Assembly: GCF_030691135.1 (NCBI RefSeq)
Contig: NZ_JAUYFA010000024.1
Location: 1 to 58,174 of the forward strand
Direction: 5' to 3'
From: Phreatobacter sp.
Lineage (GTDB): Bacteria; Pseudomonadota; Alphaproteobacteria; Rhizobiales; Phreatobacteraceae
Length of the DNA: 58,174 bases
Part shown: in pieces, positions 1 to 9,539 of the stretch
How the letters are laid out: every line of letters begins with the position of its first letter
How positions within the stretch are numbered: the stretch's first letter is position 1
Translations under genes and position numbers: made by a program
The notes under the pieces: model-generated
Database searches by the model: none
Seen by the model: the letters and a program-made list of their open reading frames with translations, nothing else
Told to the model about the DNA's origin: nothing

Positions 1-2
1 CC

Positions 3-923
<921 letters not shown>

Positions 924-946
924 GGCCCGCAGGGTCTTATCCAGCG

Positions 947-971
947 GGCCCCCGGAGCCATTCCGGGGGCC
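947..971 (+). terminator. Hairpin between dnaK and dnaJ
   Basis: A perfect 10-bp GC-rich stem (GGCCCCCGGA with TCCGGGGGCC) closes a 5-base loop in the dnaK-dnaJ gap. No T-run follows it. It is therefore more likely a partial terminator or 3'-end stabiliser that lowers dnaJ relative to dnaK than a full stop. Confidence 0.5.
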
Positions 972-1001
972 TTCGCTTGAACGGGGGCAGAAGCTGGGTC
1001 G

Positions 1002-2150
1002 ATGTCCAAGCGCGACTATTATGAAACTCTGGGTGTCGGCCGCGATGCCGACGAAGCGGCGCTGAAAGCCGCCTTCCGCAAGAAGGCGATGCAGTATCAC
1101 CCGGACCGCAATCCCGACAACGCCGACGCCGAGGCCCAGTTCAAGGAGTTGAACGAGGCCTATCAGGTGCTGTCCGACGGCCAGAAACGTGCCGCCTATG
1201 ACCGCTTCGGCCACCAGGCCTTCGAGAATGGCGGCGGTGGCGGCCATCCCGGCTTCGGCGGCGATTTCGCCTCCTCCATGTCCGACATCTTCGAGGAGCT
1301 GTTCGGCATGTCCGGCGGCCGCCGTCGCGGCGCCGGCGGGCGCGAGCGCGGCGCCGACCTGCGCTACAATATGGACATCACGCTGGAAGAGGCCTTCGCG
1401 GGCAAGGCCGCCCAGCTGCGCATTCCCACCACCGTCTCCTGCGAGGTCTGTTCCGGCACCGGCGCCAAGCCCGGCTCCAAGCCGAAGACCTGCGGCACCT
1501 GCGGCGGCCAGGGCCGCGTGCGCGCCTCCCAGGGGTTCTTCTCGGTCGAGCGCACCTGCCCGACCTGCCAGGGTCGCGGCCAGGTCATCGAAGACCCCTG
1601 CGGCAATTGCGCCGGCGCCGGCCGCACCACCAAGGAGCGCGTGCTCTCGGTGAATATCCCCGCCGGCGTCGAGGACGGCACCCGCATCCGCCTCGCCAAC
1701 GAGGGCGAGGCCGGCTTCCGCGGCGGCCCGCAGGGCGATCTCTACATCTTCCTGTCCATCGAACCGCACGCCTTCTTCCAGCGCGACGGCCAGGACCTCT
1801 ATTGCCGGGCCCCGGTCTCCATGGTGACGGCGGCGCTCGGTGGCGCTTTCGAGGTGCCGACCATCGACGGCGGCCGGGCCCAGGTGAAGGTCCCCGAGGG
1901 TACCCAGTCCGGCAAGCGCTTCCGCCTCTCCGGCAAGGGCATGCCGGTGCTGCGTTCGAAGGCGGTCGGCGACCTCTATGTGCAGGTCGACGTCGAGACC
2001 CCGCGCGCCCTCACCCGCCGGCAGAAGGAACTGCTCGCCGAGTTCGACAAGGAGAGCTCGAAGGACACCCAGCCTGAGACGGCCGGCTTCTTCGCCAAGG
2101 CCAAGGCCTTCTGGGACGGGCTAGCCAAGGAGGGGGGCGGCCCCCGCTGA
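1002..2150 (+). CDS. dnaJ: Chaperone DnaJ
   Basis: Hsp40 co-chaperone of 382 residues. It stimulates DnaK ATPase activity and delivers unfolded substrates. The J domain is at about 4-70 with the catalytic HPD at 33-35. A Gly/Phe-rich stretch (about 75-115) follows. The zinc-finger domain has all four CXXCXGXG repeats, beginning at residues 147, 164, 186 and 200. Two C-terminal beta-sandwich substrate domains complete a normal type I DnaJ of usual length. The gene lies directly downstream of dnaK on the same strand, the standard arrangement. The ATG at 1002 matches the usual MSKRDYYE start of the family, although no strong ribosome-binding site precedes it. Confidence 0.98.
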   Translation: MSKRDYYETLGVGRDADEAALKAAFRKKAMQYHPDRNPDNADAEAQFKELNEAYQVLSDGQKRAAYDRFGHQAFENGGGGGHPGFGGDFASSMSDIFEELFGMSGGRRRGAGGRERGADLRYNMDITLEEAFAGKAAQLRIPTTVSCEVCSGTGAKPGSKPKTCGTCGGQGRVRASQGFFSVERTCPTCQGRGQVIEDPCGNCAGAGRTTKERVLSVNIPAGVEDGTRIRLANEGEAGFRGGPQGDLYIFLSIEPHAFFQRDGQDLYCRAPVSMVTAALGGAFEVPTIDGGRAQVKVPEGTQSGKRFRLSGKGMPVLRSKAVGDLYVQVDVETPRALTRRQKELLAEFDKESSKDTQPETAGFFAKAKAFWDGLAKEGGGPR

Positions 2151-2232
2151 GCCGGGTCACGGATGGACTGCACGACCCAAGTGCGTCCTTCGAGGCCCGC
2201 TCAGGACCAATGGCCATCAACCCGCCGAGCCC

Positions 2233-3414
2233 TCACTCCGCCGCCAGCGACCCCTTCAGCGGCAGCTTGGCGAGCGGCGGCGGGGCCGTCGCCTCGTCGA
2301 ATTCCAGCGCCTCGATCCGCCCGCCGCGCTTGGCGATCTTGTCGGCCGAGGTGAGGATCTGCCCGAGATCCTCGTGCGCCTGGCCGAAATGCTTCTGCAG
2401 GTTCAGCACCCGGTCGGTCAGCCGCGTGACGTCGTCGAGGAGGTGGGAGACCTCCTTCTGGATGACGCGGGCCTCCTCGCGCATGCGCTCGTCCTTGAGC
2501 AGCCCCTGCACCACCTGCACTGCGAGCATCATCAGCGAGGGTGACACGATGATCACCCGGGCCCGGAAGGCCTTCTGGACGATGTCGTCGAAATGCTCGT
2601 TGAGGTCGGCATAGATCCCCTCCGAGGGCACGAACATCAGCGCCATGTCCTGCGTCTCGCCGGGGATCAGGTATTTCTCGGCAATGTCCTTGATATGGAC
2701 CGTCAGGTCCTGGCGCAGCCGCTGGGCGGCGAGGCGCCGCACCTCCTCGGCATGGGCCTCGCGCCACATCGTCACCGCCTCGAGCGGAAACTTGGCGTCG
2801 ACGACGAGGCCGCGGCTGTCGCCGGCGAGGCGGATGACGGCATCCGGCCGCTTGCCGTTGGTGAGCGTCGGCTGGAAGGTGAAACCGGTGCGCGGCAGGC
2901 CGTCTGACAGGATCGCCTCCATCCGCCCCTGGCCGAAGGCGCCGCGCGCCTGCTTGTTGGCGAGCACATCCTTCAGCGTCACCACCTGGCCCGCGAGGTC
3001 GGTGAGGTTCTTCTGGGCGCTGTCGATGACGGCGAGGCGTTCGTTGAGTTTGCCGAGATTGTCCATCGTCGTCTTGGTCTGTCCCTCCAGCGACTGGCCG
3101 ATGCGGGTCGACATGCCGTCGAGCCGGTCGCCAAGCTGGCGGGCGAGGTCGTTCTGGCGCGAGCCGAGCCCCTCCGCCATGGCCTGCAGGCGGCCGGTGA
3201 GCTCCGACTGGATGCGGGTCATCTCGCCCATCCGCTCCTCGATCTCCTGGGCGTGGATAACGGCGCGCTCCGCCTCCAGCGCGCGGGCGCCCGCCTGCCG
3301 GCGCAGCGCGACGAACAGCACTGCGAGCATCAGCACGGAGAGGCCGAGGAGGCCGAGAGCGAGTTCGCCGGCCGTGATCGCGCGGCCGCCGACGACGAGG
3401 ACGATATCGGTCAT
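2233..3414 (-). CDS. rmuC: DNA recombination protein RmuC
   Basis: RmuC-family protein of 393 residues. It has one N-terminal membrane segment (about 14-38) and a long coiled coil (about 40-150, rich in Glu, Arg and Gln heptads). The conserved RmuC nuclease-like domain follows, with signatures such as VVDAKFPLEAV and the MALMFVPSEGIYADL region. The family limits inversion or recombination at repeats; the enzymatic mechanism is not well established. It is convergent with dnaJ and separated from the upstream SCO gene by about 60 bases, so it may be co-transcribed with it. The start ATG at 3414 has no obvious Shine-Dalgarno sequence. Confidence 0.93.
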   Translation of the reverse strand: MTDIVLVVGGRAITAGELALGLLGLSVLMLAVLFVALRRQAGARALEAERAVIHAQEIEERMGEMTRIQSELTGRLQAMAEGLGSRQNDLARQLGDRLDGMSTRIGQSLEGQTKTTMDNLGKLNERLAVIDSAQKNLTDLAGQVVTLKDVLANKQARGAFGQGRMEAILSDGLPRTGFTFQPTLTNGKRPDAVIRLAGDSRGLVVDAKFPLEAVTMWREAHAEEVRRLAAQRLRQDLTVHIKDIAEKYLIPGETQDMALMFVPSEGIYADLNEHFDDIVQKAFRARVIIVSPSLMMLAVQVVQGLLKDERMREEARVIQKEVSHLLDDVTRLTDRVLNLQKHFGQAHEDLGQILTSADKIAKRGGRIEALEFDEATAPPPLAKLPLKGSLAAE

Positions 3415-3476
3415 GCGACGAGTTTAGGCGATTCGCGCGTCTGCGCCGAACGAAGAGGGAACGGTAGGCGCCGGTC

Positions 3477-4106
3477 CTACATGAAGCGGCGCAGGTCCGT
3501 GGCGGCCCTCGCCGGTTCGCGGGTGACGTCGAAGGTCGAGACGAACTGCCCCTGCCTGTCCATCAGATAGACGAAGGTGGTGTGGTCCATCGTGTAGCCG
3601 CCACCGTCCAGCGGCACCTTGCGGCCATAGGCGCGATAGGCGCGCATCGCCTGCGTCACCTGCTCCTCGCTGCCGGTGAGGCCGCGGATGACGGCGTGGA
3701 AGCTGCCGAGATAGGTCGACAGCAGTTCCGTCGTGTCACGGGCCGGGTCGACGGTCACGAACAGGACGTTCACCTTCGCCGCATCCGGCCCCAGCGTGTC
3801 GAGCAGCTGGGTGATCTCGAACAGCTTGGTCGGGCAGATGTCCGGGCAATGGGTGAAGCCGAAGAAGACGAGGCTCGGCTTGCCCTGCAGGTCCTTCTCG
3901 GTGAAGGGCTTGCCGTTCTGATCGGTGAGGCTGAAGGCGCCGCCGATCGCCGAGGAGCTGGAGGCGAGCTGACCCCCGCGCGGCATGGTGAAATGCACCA
4001 CGGCCGCCAGCACGCCGAGGCCCCCGACCAGCACCGCCAGCGACAGGATGAGAGCGACCGGGCGCGGGCTCTTGCGCGACGTGGCGGGCTTGTTGGACTG
4101 CGTCAT
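3477..4106 (-). CDS. SCO1/SenC family copper chaperone
   Basis: This 209-residue protein has an N-terminal membrane anchor (about 17-38) and a periplasmic thioredoxin-like SCO domain. The copper ligands are present: Cys87 and Cys91 in HCPDIC, and His175 in MDHTTF. Family members deliver copper to, or reduce, the CuA site of cytochrome c oxidase subunit II. A GAGG ribosome-binding site precedes the ATG at 4106. It follows a 56-residue membrane protein gene by 7 bases, so the two are probably co-expressed. No oxidase genes are in the window. Confidence 0.93.
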   Translation of the reverse strand: MTQSNKPATSRKSPRPVALILSLAVLVGGLGVLAAVVHFTMPRGGQLASSSSAIGGAFSLTDQNGKPFTEKDLQGKPSLVFFGFTHCPDICPTKLFEITQLLDTLGPDAAKVNVLFVTVDPARDTTELLSTYLGSFHAVIRGLTGSEEQVTQAMRAYRAYGRKVPLDGGGYTMDHTTFVYLMDRQGQFVSTFDVTREPARAATDLRRFM

Positions 4107-4113
4107 GGAGGCC

Positions 4114-4284
4114 TCAGAAGCACCAGGCGAGGCCGGCGGCGAGCGTCTCGAGGAAGACCTTCGAGCCCTGCGTCCACCACAGCACGCCCGAGGCCGCCAT
4201 AAGCGCGGCGGTGCCGAAACCCGCCGCCCAGAGGGCGAGGCGCGGCGTTTCGGATGAAGGCTGCTGAACCGTCTCGGTCGACAT
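4114..4284 (-). CDS. Small membrane protein upstream of the SCO gene
   Basis: A 56-residue protein with a short polar N-terminus and one hydrophobic segment (about 16-38), ending LAAGLAWCF. I do not recognise a named family. It ends 7 bases before the SCO chaperone gene and starts about 20 bases from the far end of the divergent exonuclease frame. Position and membrane nature suggest an accessory role in respiratory copper handling; that is inference from context only. An earlier in-frame start at 4302 would add six residues, but it crowds the divergent gene and looks less likely. Confidence 0.6.
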   Translation of the reverse strand: MSTETVQQPSSETPRLALWAAGFGTAALMAASGVLWWTQGSKVFLETLAAGLAWCF

Positions 4285-4372
4285 GGCGTTTATGTAGTCC
4301 AAGATGCGCCCCGAGGCAAAAGCCGGAGGCGACAGCCCCGATCCCCTTTTCGTGAAGGCGGCCGATGCCGAT

Positions 4373-5413
4373 ATGGTCCTGATGCGCCCGGACGATCTTC
4401 TCCAGCCGACGCCGCGGGGCCTCTACTGCCCGCCGGCCGACATCTTCATCGATCCGGTCCGGCCGGTGCCGCGGGCGCTGATCACCCATGGCCATTCCGA
4501 CCATGCCCGCGCCGGCCACGACCACGTCATGGCCACCGCCACGACGCTGAAGATCATGGCGATCCGCTACGGCGCCGATTTCGCCGGCACGACCCAGGCC
4601 GCCGCCTGGGGCGAGCGAATCGCGATCAACGGCGTCACCTTCACCTTCCATCCCGCCGGCCACATCCTCGGCTCGGCGCAGATCGCCGTCAGCCACCGGG
4701 GCCTGACCATCGTCGCCTCGGGCGACTACAAGCGCGCCGCCGACCCCACCGCAGAGCGCTTCGAGGTCGTTCCCTGCGACGTCTTCATCACCGAGGCGAC
4801 CTTCGGCCTGCCGGTCTTCCGCCATCCCGTCGCCGCCGGCGAGGTGGACAAGCTCCTCGCCTCCGTCCGCCTCTTCCCGGACCGCGCCCATCTCGTCGGC
4901 GCCTATTCGCTCGGCAAGGCGCAGCGCGTCATCGCCCTGATCCGTGCCCGCGGCTACGACGCGCCGATCTACCTCCACGGCGCCGTGGAGAAACTGACCC
5001 GGTTCTACCAGGCCGAGGGCTTCGATCTCGGCGACGTCCGTCTGGCGAAGGAAGCCGACAAGAAGGCGCTCGGCGGCGCGATCGTCATCTGTCCGCCGGG
5101 CGCCATGAAGGATCTGTGGGCGCGCCGCTTTCCCGATCCGGTGACCGCCTTCGCCTCGGGCTGGATGCGGATCCGGGCGCGCGCCAGGCAGGGCGGCGTC
5201 GAACTGCCGCTGATCGTCTCCGACCATTGCGACTGGGACGAGTTGCAGCAGACGATCCGCGACACCGGCGCCGGAGAGATCTGGGTCACCCATGGCCAGG
5301 AGGACGCCCTCGTCCACTGGTGCGGCACGCAGGGACTGAAGGCGCGGCCGCTGCGGCTGGTCGGCTATGGGGATGAGGGTGAGGGCGATGTCAGTTCGAC
5401 TGGGAATCCTTGA
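4373..5413 (+). CDS. Ligase-associated DNA damage response exonuclease (metallo-beta-lactamase/beta-CASP)
   Basis: A metallo-beta-lactamase fold nuclease of 346 residues from this start. The zinc motif HGHSDH is at 39-44, and further His/Asp ligands appear in HPAGHILGSAQ and ASGDYKR; late motifs are VSDHCDWDEL and VTHGQEDALV. This family normally forms an operon with an ATP-dependent ligase and a helicase in a bacterial end-processing repair set. The frame is open back to 4304, but family members usually begin close to MRPDDLL, and the divergent gene at 4284 needs promoter space, so I prefer 4373 (4382 is also possible). The last residues (about DVSSTGNP) run into AT-rich DNA and look like a tail acquired by insertion downstream. 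Confidence 0.9.
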   Translation: MVLMRPDDLLQPTPRGLYCPPADIFIDPVRPVPRALITHGHSDHARAGHDHVMATATTLKIMAIRYGADFAGTTQAAAWGERIAINGVTFTFHPAGHILGSAQIAVSHRGLTIVASGDYKRAADPTAERFEVVPCDVFITEATFGLPVFRHPVAAGEVDKLLASVRLFPDRAHLVGAYSLGKAQRVIALIRARGYDAPIYLHGAVEKLTRFYQAEGFDLGDVRLAKEADKKALGGAIVICPPGAMKDLWARRFPDPVTAFASGWMRIRARARQGGVELPLIVSDHCDWDELQQTIRDTGAGEIWVTHGQEDALVHWCGTQGLKARPLRLVGYGDEGEGDVSSTGNP

Positions 5414-5759
5414 AGAACATTTTGACCAACTCTAGCTCTGTCGAGTCAGATATATTCCCAGATAGGTATCGGTAAATCAGATGCGCCCTAAAATCGAGCT
5501 GGCTCTGAAATTCAATATTGTTAAACTTATCTCCGATCGATGGGCCGTACCTGGTAACAGACTCTGCATTTCTTGCGGCTTTTCTAAGGACAGTTATTGG
5601 AATTGTGGAAGGATCAACTCCCATGGAAACGAGGCGCTTCTTGATCCAATTCGCGCCGATATACTCTTTGGGGCCGAATATCCCTATCGCGAGTGTTGCC
5701 GCAATATAAAGAACAGCAGCACCCCCGACAAAGGCCAGAGCAAAAACAAAATATTCCAT
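5391..5759 (-). CDS. Small AT-rich membrane protein between exonuclease and ligase
   Basis: A 122-residue protein with one N-terminal hydrophobic segment (about 3-28) followed by a soluble, charged domain rich in Asn, Ile, Ser and Lys. I do not recognise the family. The block is visibly AT-rich: I count 25 G/C in each of the two 60-base rows 5401-5460 and 5461-5520, in a window otherwise strongly GC-rich. It lies on the opposite strand between two genes that are normally adjacent, and its 3' end overlaps the end of the exonuclease gene by 23 bases. Composition and position indicate recent horizontal insertion. It is probably expressed alone. Confidence 0.6.
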   Translation of the reverse strand: MEYFVFALAFVGGAAVLYIAATLAIGIFGPKEYIGANWIKKRLVSMGVDPSTIPITVLRKAARNAESVTRYGPSIGDKFNNIEFQSQLDFRAHLIYRYLSGNISDSTELELVKMFFKDSQSN

Positions 5760-5812
5760 CGTAAGCCTCCAACCGTAGAGCTTTTTAGCTCACGGAGTTC
5801 TGCTTTTTCAAC

Positions 5813-7450
5813 ATGAACCGCTTCGCCGCCCTCCTCGACCGCCTCGCCTATGAGCCGCGGCGCAACGCCAAGCTGGCGCTCATCGCCGACTATTTCCGCG
5901 CGACGCCTGATCCCGAGCGCGGCTGGGCCCTGGCCGCGATGACTGGCGCCCTCTCCTTCCGCAACGCCAAGGCCAGTCTCGTCCGCGGCCTGATCGCCGA
6001 GCGCACGGACCCGGTGCTCTTCGCCCTTGCCTACGATTATGTCGGCGACCTCTCGGAGACGGTGGCGCTGATGTGGCCGGCGCCCGGAGGCCCGGCGCGG
6101 AACGAGCCCCCGCCGGCCCTGTCCGAGGTGATCGCCGCCCTCGGCACGACGTCGAAGACCGCCCTGCCGAAGCTGGTCGCCGGCTGGCTCGACCATCTCG
6201 ACGAGACCGGCCGCTGGGCGCTCCTCAAGCTGATCACGGGGGGGCTGCGCATCGGCGTCTCGGCGCGCCTCGCCAAGACCGCCGTCGCCGCCCTCGGCCC
6301 CCGCGACCCCGACGAGATCGAGCTCGTCTGGCCCGGCCTGAAGCCGCCCTATGTGGAGCTCTTCGCCTGGGTGGAGGGCAGCGGCGAACGTCCGGAAGCG
6401 CTCGATCCCGCCCCTTTCCGCCCGCCCATGCTCGCCCACGGCATCGAGGACGCGGATTTCGACCGGCTCGACCCCGCCGATTTCGCCGCCGAATGGAAAT
6501 GGGACGGCATCCGCGTCCAGGCCGCCGCCGGCACGCTTCCCGACGGGCGGCGCGTCGCGCGGCTCTATTCGCGCACCGGCGAGGATATTTCCCCGGCCTT
6601 TCCCGACCTTGTCGCGGCCCTCACCTTCGACGGCGCCATCGATGGCGAACTGCTGGTCCTGCGGGAGGGGCGGGTACAGAGCTTCAACGTGCTGCAGCAG
6701 CGCCTCAACCGCAAACAGGTCACGGCGTCGCTGCTGGCGGAATTTCCCGCCCACATCCGTGCCTATGACCTGCTCTTCGCCGGCGCTGATGACCTCCGCG
6801 ACAGGCCCTTCACCGACCGCCGGGCGGTGCTGGAGACCCTCGTCGCGACCATGGCGAAGCCGCGCATCGATATCTCCCCGCTCGTCCCGTTCGAGACCTG
6901 GGATGGGCTCGCCGCAGCCCGCCTCGATCCGGCCGCGGCGGCCGCGGGCGACGATGCCGAGGCCATCGAGGGACTGATGATCAAACGCCGCGACGCGCCC
7001 TATCTGCCCGGCCGCCCCAAGGGTCCGTGGTGGAAATGGAAGCGCGATCCCATGGTGGTGGACTGCGTGCTGATGTATGCCCAGCGCGGCCACGGCAAGC
7101 GCTCCAGCTTCTATTCCGACTTCACCTTCGGGGTCTGGCGGGCAGCGCCGGCAGGCGACGAACTGGTGCCGGTGGGCAAGGCCTATTTCGGCTTCACCGA
7201 CGAGGAGCTGGCGCAACTCGACCGTTTCGTGCGCAACCATACGGTCAACCGCTTCGGCCCGGTCCGCGAGGTCATCCACACCGCGCGCGCAGGGCTGGTG
7301 CTGGAGATCGCCTTCGAGGGGCTGCAGCGCTCCACCCGCCACAAGTCCGGCATCGCCATGCGCTTTCCACGCATCTCCCGCATCCGCTGGGACAAGCCGC
7401 CCGGCGAAGCCGACAGGATCGAGGCACTGGAGGTGCGGCTCAAGGGGTGA
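5813..7450 (+). CDS. ATP-dependent DNA ligase (damage-response type)
   Basis: A 545-residue ATP-dependent ligase. The N-terminal alpha-helical DNA-binding domain (about 1-200) is followed by the nucleotidyltransferase core with the adenylated lysine in KWDGIR (Lys229-Arg234). Later motifs include DGELLVLR, EGLMIKRR and WWKWKRDPM, then an OB-fold domain to the end. It seals nicks in double-stranded DNA using ATP. Bacterial homologues sit in an operon with the beta-CASP exonuclease and an Lhr-type helicase; here the exonuclease is 400 bases upstream and no helicase is in the window. No strong ribosome-binding site precedes the ATG, perhaps because the insertion removed translational coupling. 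Confidence 0.95.
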   Translation: MNRFAALLDRLAYEPRRNAKLALIADYFRATPDPERGWALAAMTGALSFRNAKASLVRGLIAERTDPVLFALAYDYVGDLSETVALMWPAPGGPARNEPPPALSEVIAALGTTSKTALPKLVAGWLDHLDETGRWALLKLITGGLRIGVSARLAKTAVAALGPRDPDEIELVWPGLKPPYVELFAWVEGSGERPEALDPAPFRPPMLAHGIEDADFDRLDPADFAAEWKWDGIRVQAAAGTLPDGRRVARLYSRTGEDISPAFPDLVAALTFDGAIDGELLVLREGRVQSFNVLQQRLNRKQVTASLLAEFPAHIRAYDLLFAGADDLRDRPFTDRRAVLETLVATMAKPRIDISPLVPFETWDGLAAARLDPAAAAAGDDAEAIEGLMIKRRDAPYLPGRPKGPWWKWKRDPMVVDCVLMYAQRGHGKRSSFYSDFTFGVWRAAPAGDELVPVGKAYFGFTDEELAQLDRFVRNHTVNRFGPVREVIHTARAGLVLEIAFEGLQRSTRHKSGIAMRFPRISRIRWDKPPGEADRIEALEVRLKG

Positions 7451-7570
7451 GGTTGAAGGGATGACGTTTCCCGGAATCCGGCCGGCGCCTCCCGTGCTGC
7501 GATGAAACGCCTCGGCAGGCATGCCCGGACGGCTTTGCCTGCCGGCGCACTTCATGCGAAGCGGAGCGCG

Positions 7571-8665
7571 ATGCCCCGCATAGCCCCCATCGTCGATTTT
7601 CTGAAGAGCTTCGTCCTGCCTTGTCTGATCGGGGCCGGCGGCGGCTATGCCTTCGACCGGCTCGGCATGCCGGCCGCCTGGCTGTCGGGATCGCTGGTCG
7701 CAGCGACACTCCTGGCGCTGGGCGGTGCGAAGGTTGTGGTACCCGGCCCTATCGCCACCGCCACCTTCCTCCTGCTCGGCACCATCATGGGCGCGGCGGT
7801 GACGCCGGAGACCCTCCGCCTGATGCTGTCCTGGCCGGTCTCGATGGCGGGCCTCGCCGTGCTCGTCCCGGCCATCGTCCTCGCCATCACGGTCTATCTG
7901 GTGCGCATCGAGCGGTTCGACCGCGAGACCGCCTTCTTCGCCTCCATCCCCGGCGCGCTCAGCTATGTCATGGCCATGACGCTCACCTCACGCGCCGATG
8001 TGCGGCGGGTCGCCGTCATCCAGAGCTTTCGCCTCGTCCTGCTGGTCGCGGCGCTGCCCGGCCTCCTGTCGCTCGCCCGCATCGGCGGCACGCCCGTCCC
8101 GGCACCGGCTACGGCCGGTCTCGGACCATGGCCCGAACTCCTGCTCCTGCTGGTCCTCTCGGCCAGTTGCGGCCTCGGCATGGAGCGGCTGAAGGTGCCC
8201 GGCGGCGCCACCGTCGGCGCCATGCTGGCGAGCGCCGTGCTGCACGCCACCGGCCTCGTCACCGCCCTGGTGCCCGAGCCGGTGATGATCGTCGGCTTCG
8301 TCGTCATCGGTGTGCTGATCGCCGCCCGCTTCGCCGGCACCTCACTCGCCGAACTGCGCCAGTTGTTGCGCGCCTCCGTCGGCGCCTTCCTCGCCGGCAT
8401 CGCAGTCACCCTGGTCGTCGCCGCGGCGGTGGCCTGGATCACTGGCCTGCCGCTCGGCAAGGTCATCCTCGCCTATGCCCCCGGCGGCATCGAGGCCATG
8501 GCGGTCCTCGCCTTCGTCCTCGACATGGACCCGGCCTTCGTCGGCGCCCACCATATCGTCCGCTTCGTCGGCATCGCGCTGCTCCTGCCGCTGGCCGCAC
8601 GGATCGTACTCGGACCGCAACGGGCCGCAACGGACCTGTCGATCCCGCCAAAGGACGTTGCATAG
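7571..8665 (+). CDS. AbrB-family membrane protein
   Basis: A 364-residue integral membrane protein with about ten hydrophobic segments and two related halves, each with a Gly-rich GxxxG/PGxxxxxM pattern (SIPGALSYVMAM and YAPGGIEAMAVL). This matches the AbrB duplication family, often mislabelled ammonia monooxygenase or AbrB regulator. Its transport substrate is unknown. The frame is open from an ATG at 7502, but the 23 extra residues are Arg/Ala-rich and have no ribosome-binding site. The ATG at 7571 has GGAG about 8 bases upstream and starts just before the first membrane helix, so I chose it. Confidence 0.85.
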   Translation: MPRIAPIVDFLKSFVLPCLIGAGGGYAFDRLGMPAAWLSGSLVAATLLALGGAKVVVPGPIATATFLLLGTIMGAAVTPETLRLMLSWPVSMAGLAVLVPAIVLAITVYLVRIERFDRETAFFASIPGALSYVMAMTLTSRADVRRVAVIQSFRLVLLVAALPGLLSLARIGGTPVPAPATAGLGPWPELLLLLVLSASCGLGMERLKVPGGATVGAMLASAVLHATGLVTALVPEPVMIVGFVVIGVLIAARFAGTSLAELRQLLRASVGAFLAGIAVTLVVAAAVAWITGLPLGKVILAYAPGGIEAMAVLAFVLDMDPAFVGAHHIVRFVGIALLLPLAARIVLGPQRAATDLSIPPKDVA

Positions 8666-8716
8666 GGCGGTTTTCTTCCGCTATCGATAGGGGATCAGCG
8701 ACCTTGAGGTCCGAGC

Positions 8717-9463
8717 ATGATCGCCCTTCGCCTTCCGCAAGCCGCAGCGGTCGCCCTCTGTGCGGTGCTCGTGCTTCCCGCCTCCACATTGGCCGCCGTC
8801 GCCAATTGCACGGTTCCCTCCGTCGCAGCGGCGACGACCGGCGGAACGCTGCCCCGCACCACGGCACGGCTCAAGACGCGCGAGCCGGTGCGCATCCTCG
8901 CCATCGGCTCGTCGACCACGGCGGGGGTGGGCAGCGGCGGCGCCGGCTTCGCCCACCGGCTCGGTCCGAGGATCAAGGAGCGCTGGCCCGACAAGGCGAT
9001 CGAGGTCATCGTCTCCGGCGTCTCCGGCGAAACCGCTTCGGGCGCTGCCGGACGGCTCGCCCGCGAACTCGCCGAGCACCAGCCGACGCTCGTCGTCTGG
9101 CAGCTCGGAACCAACGACGCCAATTTCGGCGTGTCGGCCGAGGCCTTCCGCGCCACCATCGGCGCCGGCCTCGCGGTCATCCGCCGCGCCAATGCCGACG
9201 CCCTCCTGGTCGACCCGCAGTTTTCGCGCTGGGCCGAGGGAAGCACGCGCACGGCCGAATTCGCCGGCATCGTCGCCAGCGAGGGTTCAAGGGCCGGCGT
9301 ACCCGTCGTCCGGCGCTACCAGGCGATGTTCCAGCTCGCCGTCTCCAACCGCAGCGCCTTCGACGGGCTGATCTCCTTCGACGGGCTCCACCTGAGCGCG
9401 GCCGGCCACGAGTGTATGGCCCAGCAGGTCGCTGGCACGATCCTGCGCACCGCTCGGCGCTGA
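8717..9463 (+). CDS. Secreted SGNH/GDSL hydrolase
   Basis: A 248-residue protein with a signal peptide (about 1-27) and an SGNH hydrolase domain. The catalytic blocks are all visible: block I IGSSTT (nucleophile Ser66), block II SGVSGET (Gly), block III GTND (Asn133), and block V DGLHLS (Asp222, His225). The family includes periplasmic esterases, lipases and O-deacetylases; the substrate cannot be read from sequence. It is preceded by the AbrB-like gene (51-base gap) and followed by the coiled-coil operon, and may be transcribed on its own. Confidence 0.9.
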   Translation: MIALRLPQAAAVALCAVLVLPASTLAAVANCTVPSVAAATTGGTLPRTTARLKTREPVRILAIGSSTTAGVGSGGAGFAHRLGPRIKERWPDKAIEVIVSGVSGETASGAAGRLARELAEHQPTLVVWQLGTNDANFGVSAEAFRATIGAGLAVIRRANADALLVDPQFSRWAEGSTRTAEFAGIVASEGSRAGVPVVRRYQAMFQLAVSNRSAFDGLISFDGLHLSAAGHECMAQQVAGTILRTARR

Positions 9464-9539
9464 CAACTCCCGACCGTCTTGCCTTTGTGACACGCCACCA
9501 CCACATTGACGGCGCCGGCGGCGGGCCGGTTCTGGCCTC

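Noticed and set aside
5684-7555. A 623-codon leftward open frame across the ATP ligase gene
   Set aside because: It is antisense to a certain ligase gene, is Arg/Gly/His-rich low-quality protein, and has no recognisable motif. Long antisense frames are expected at this GC content.
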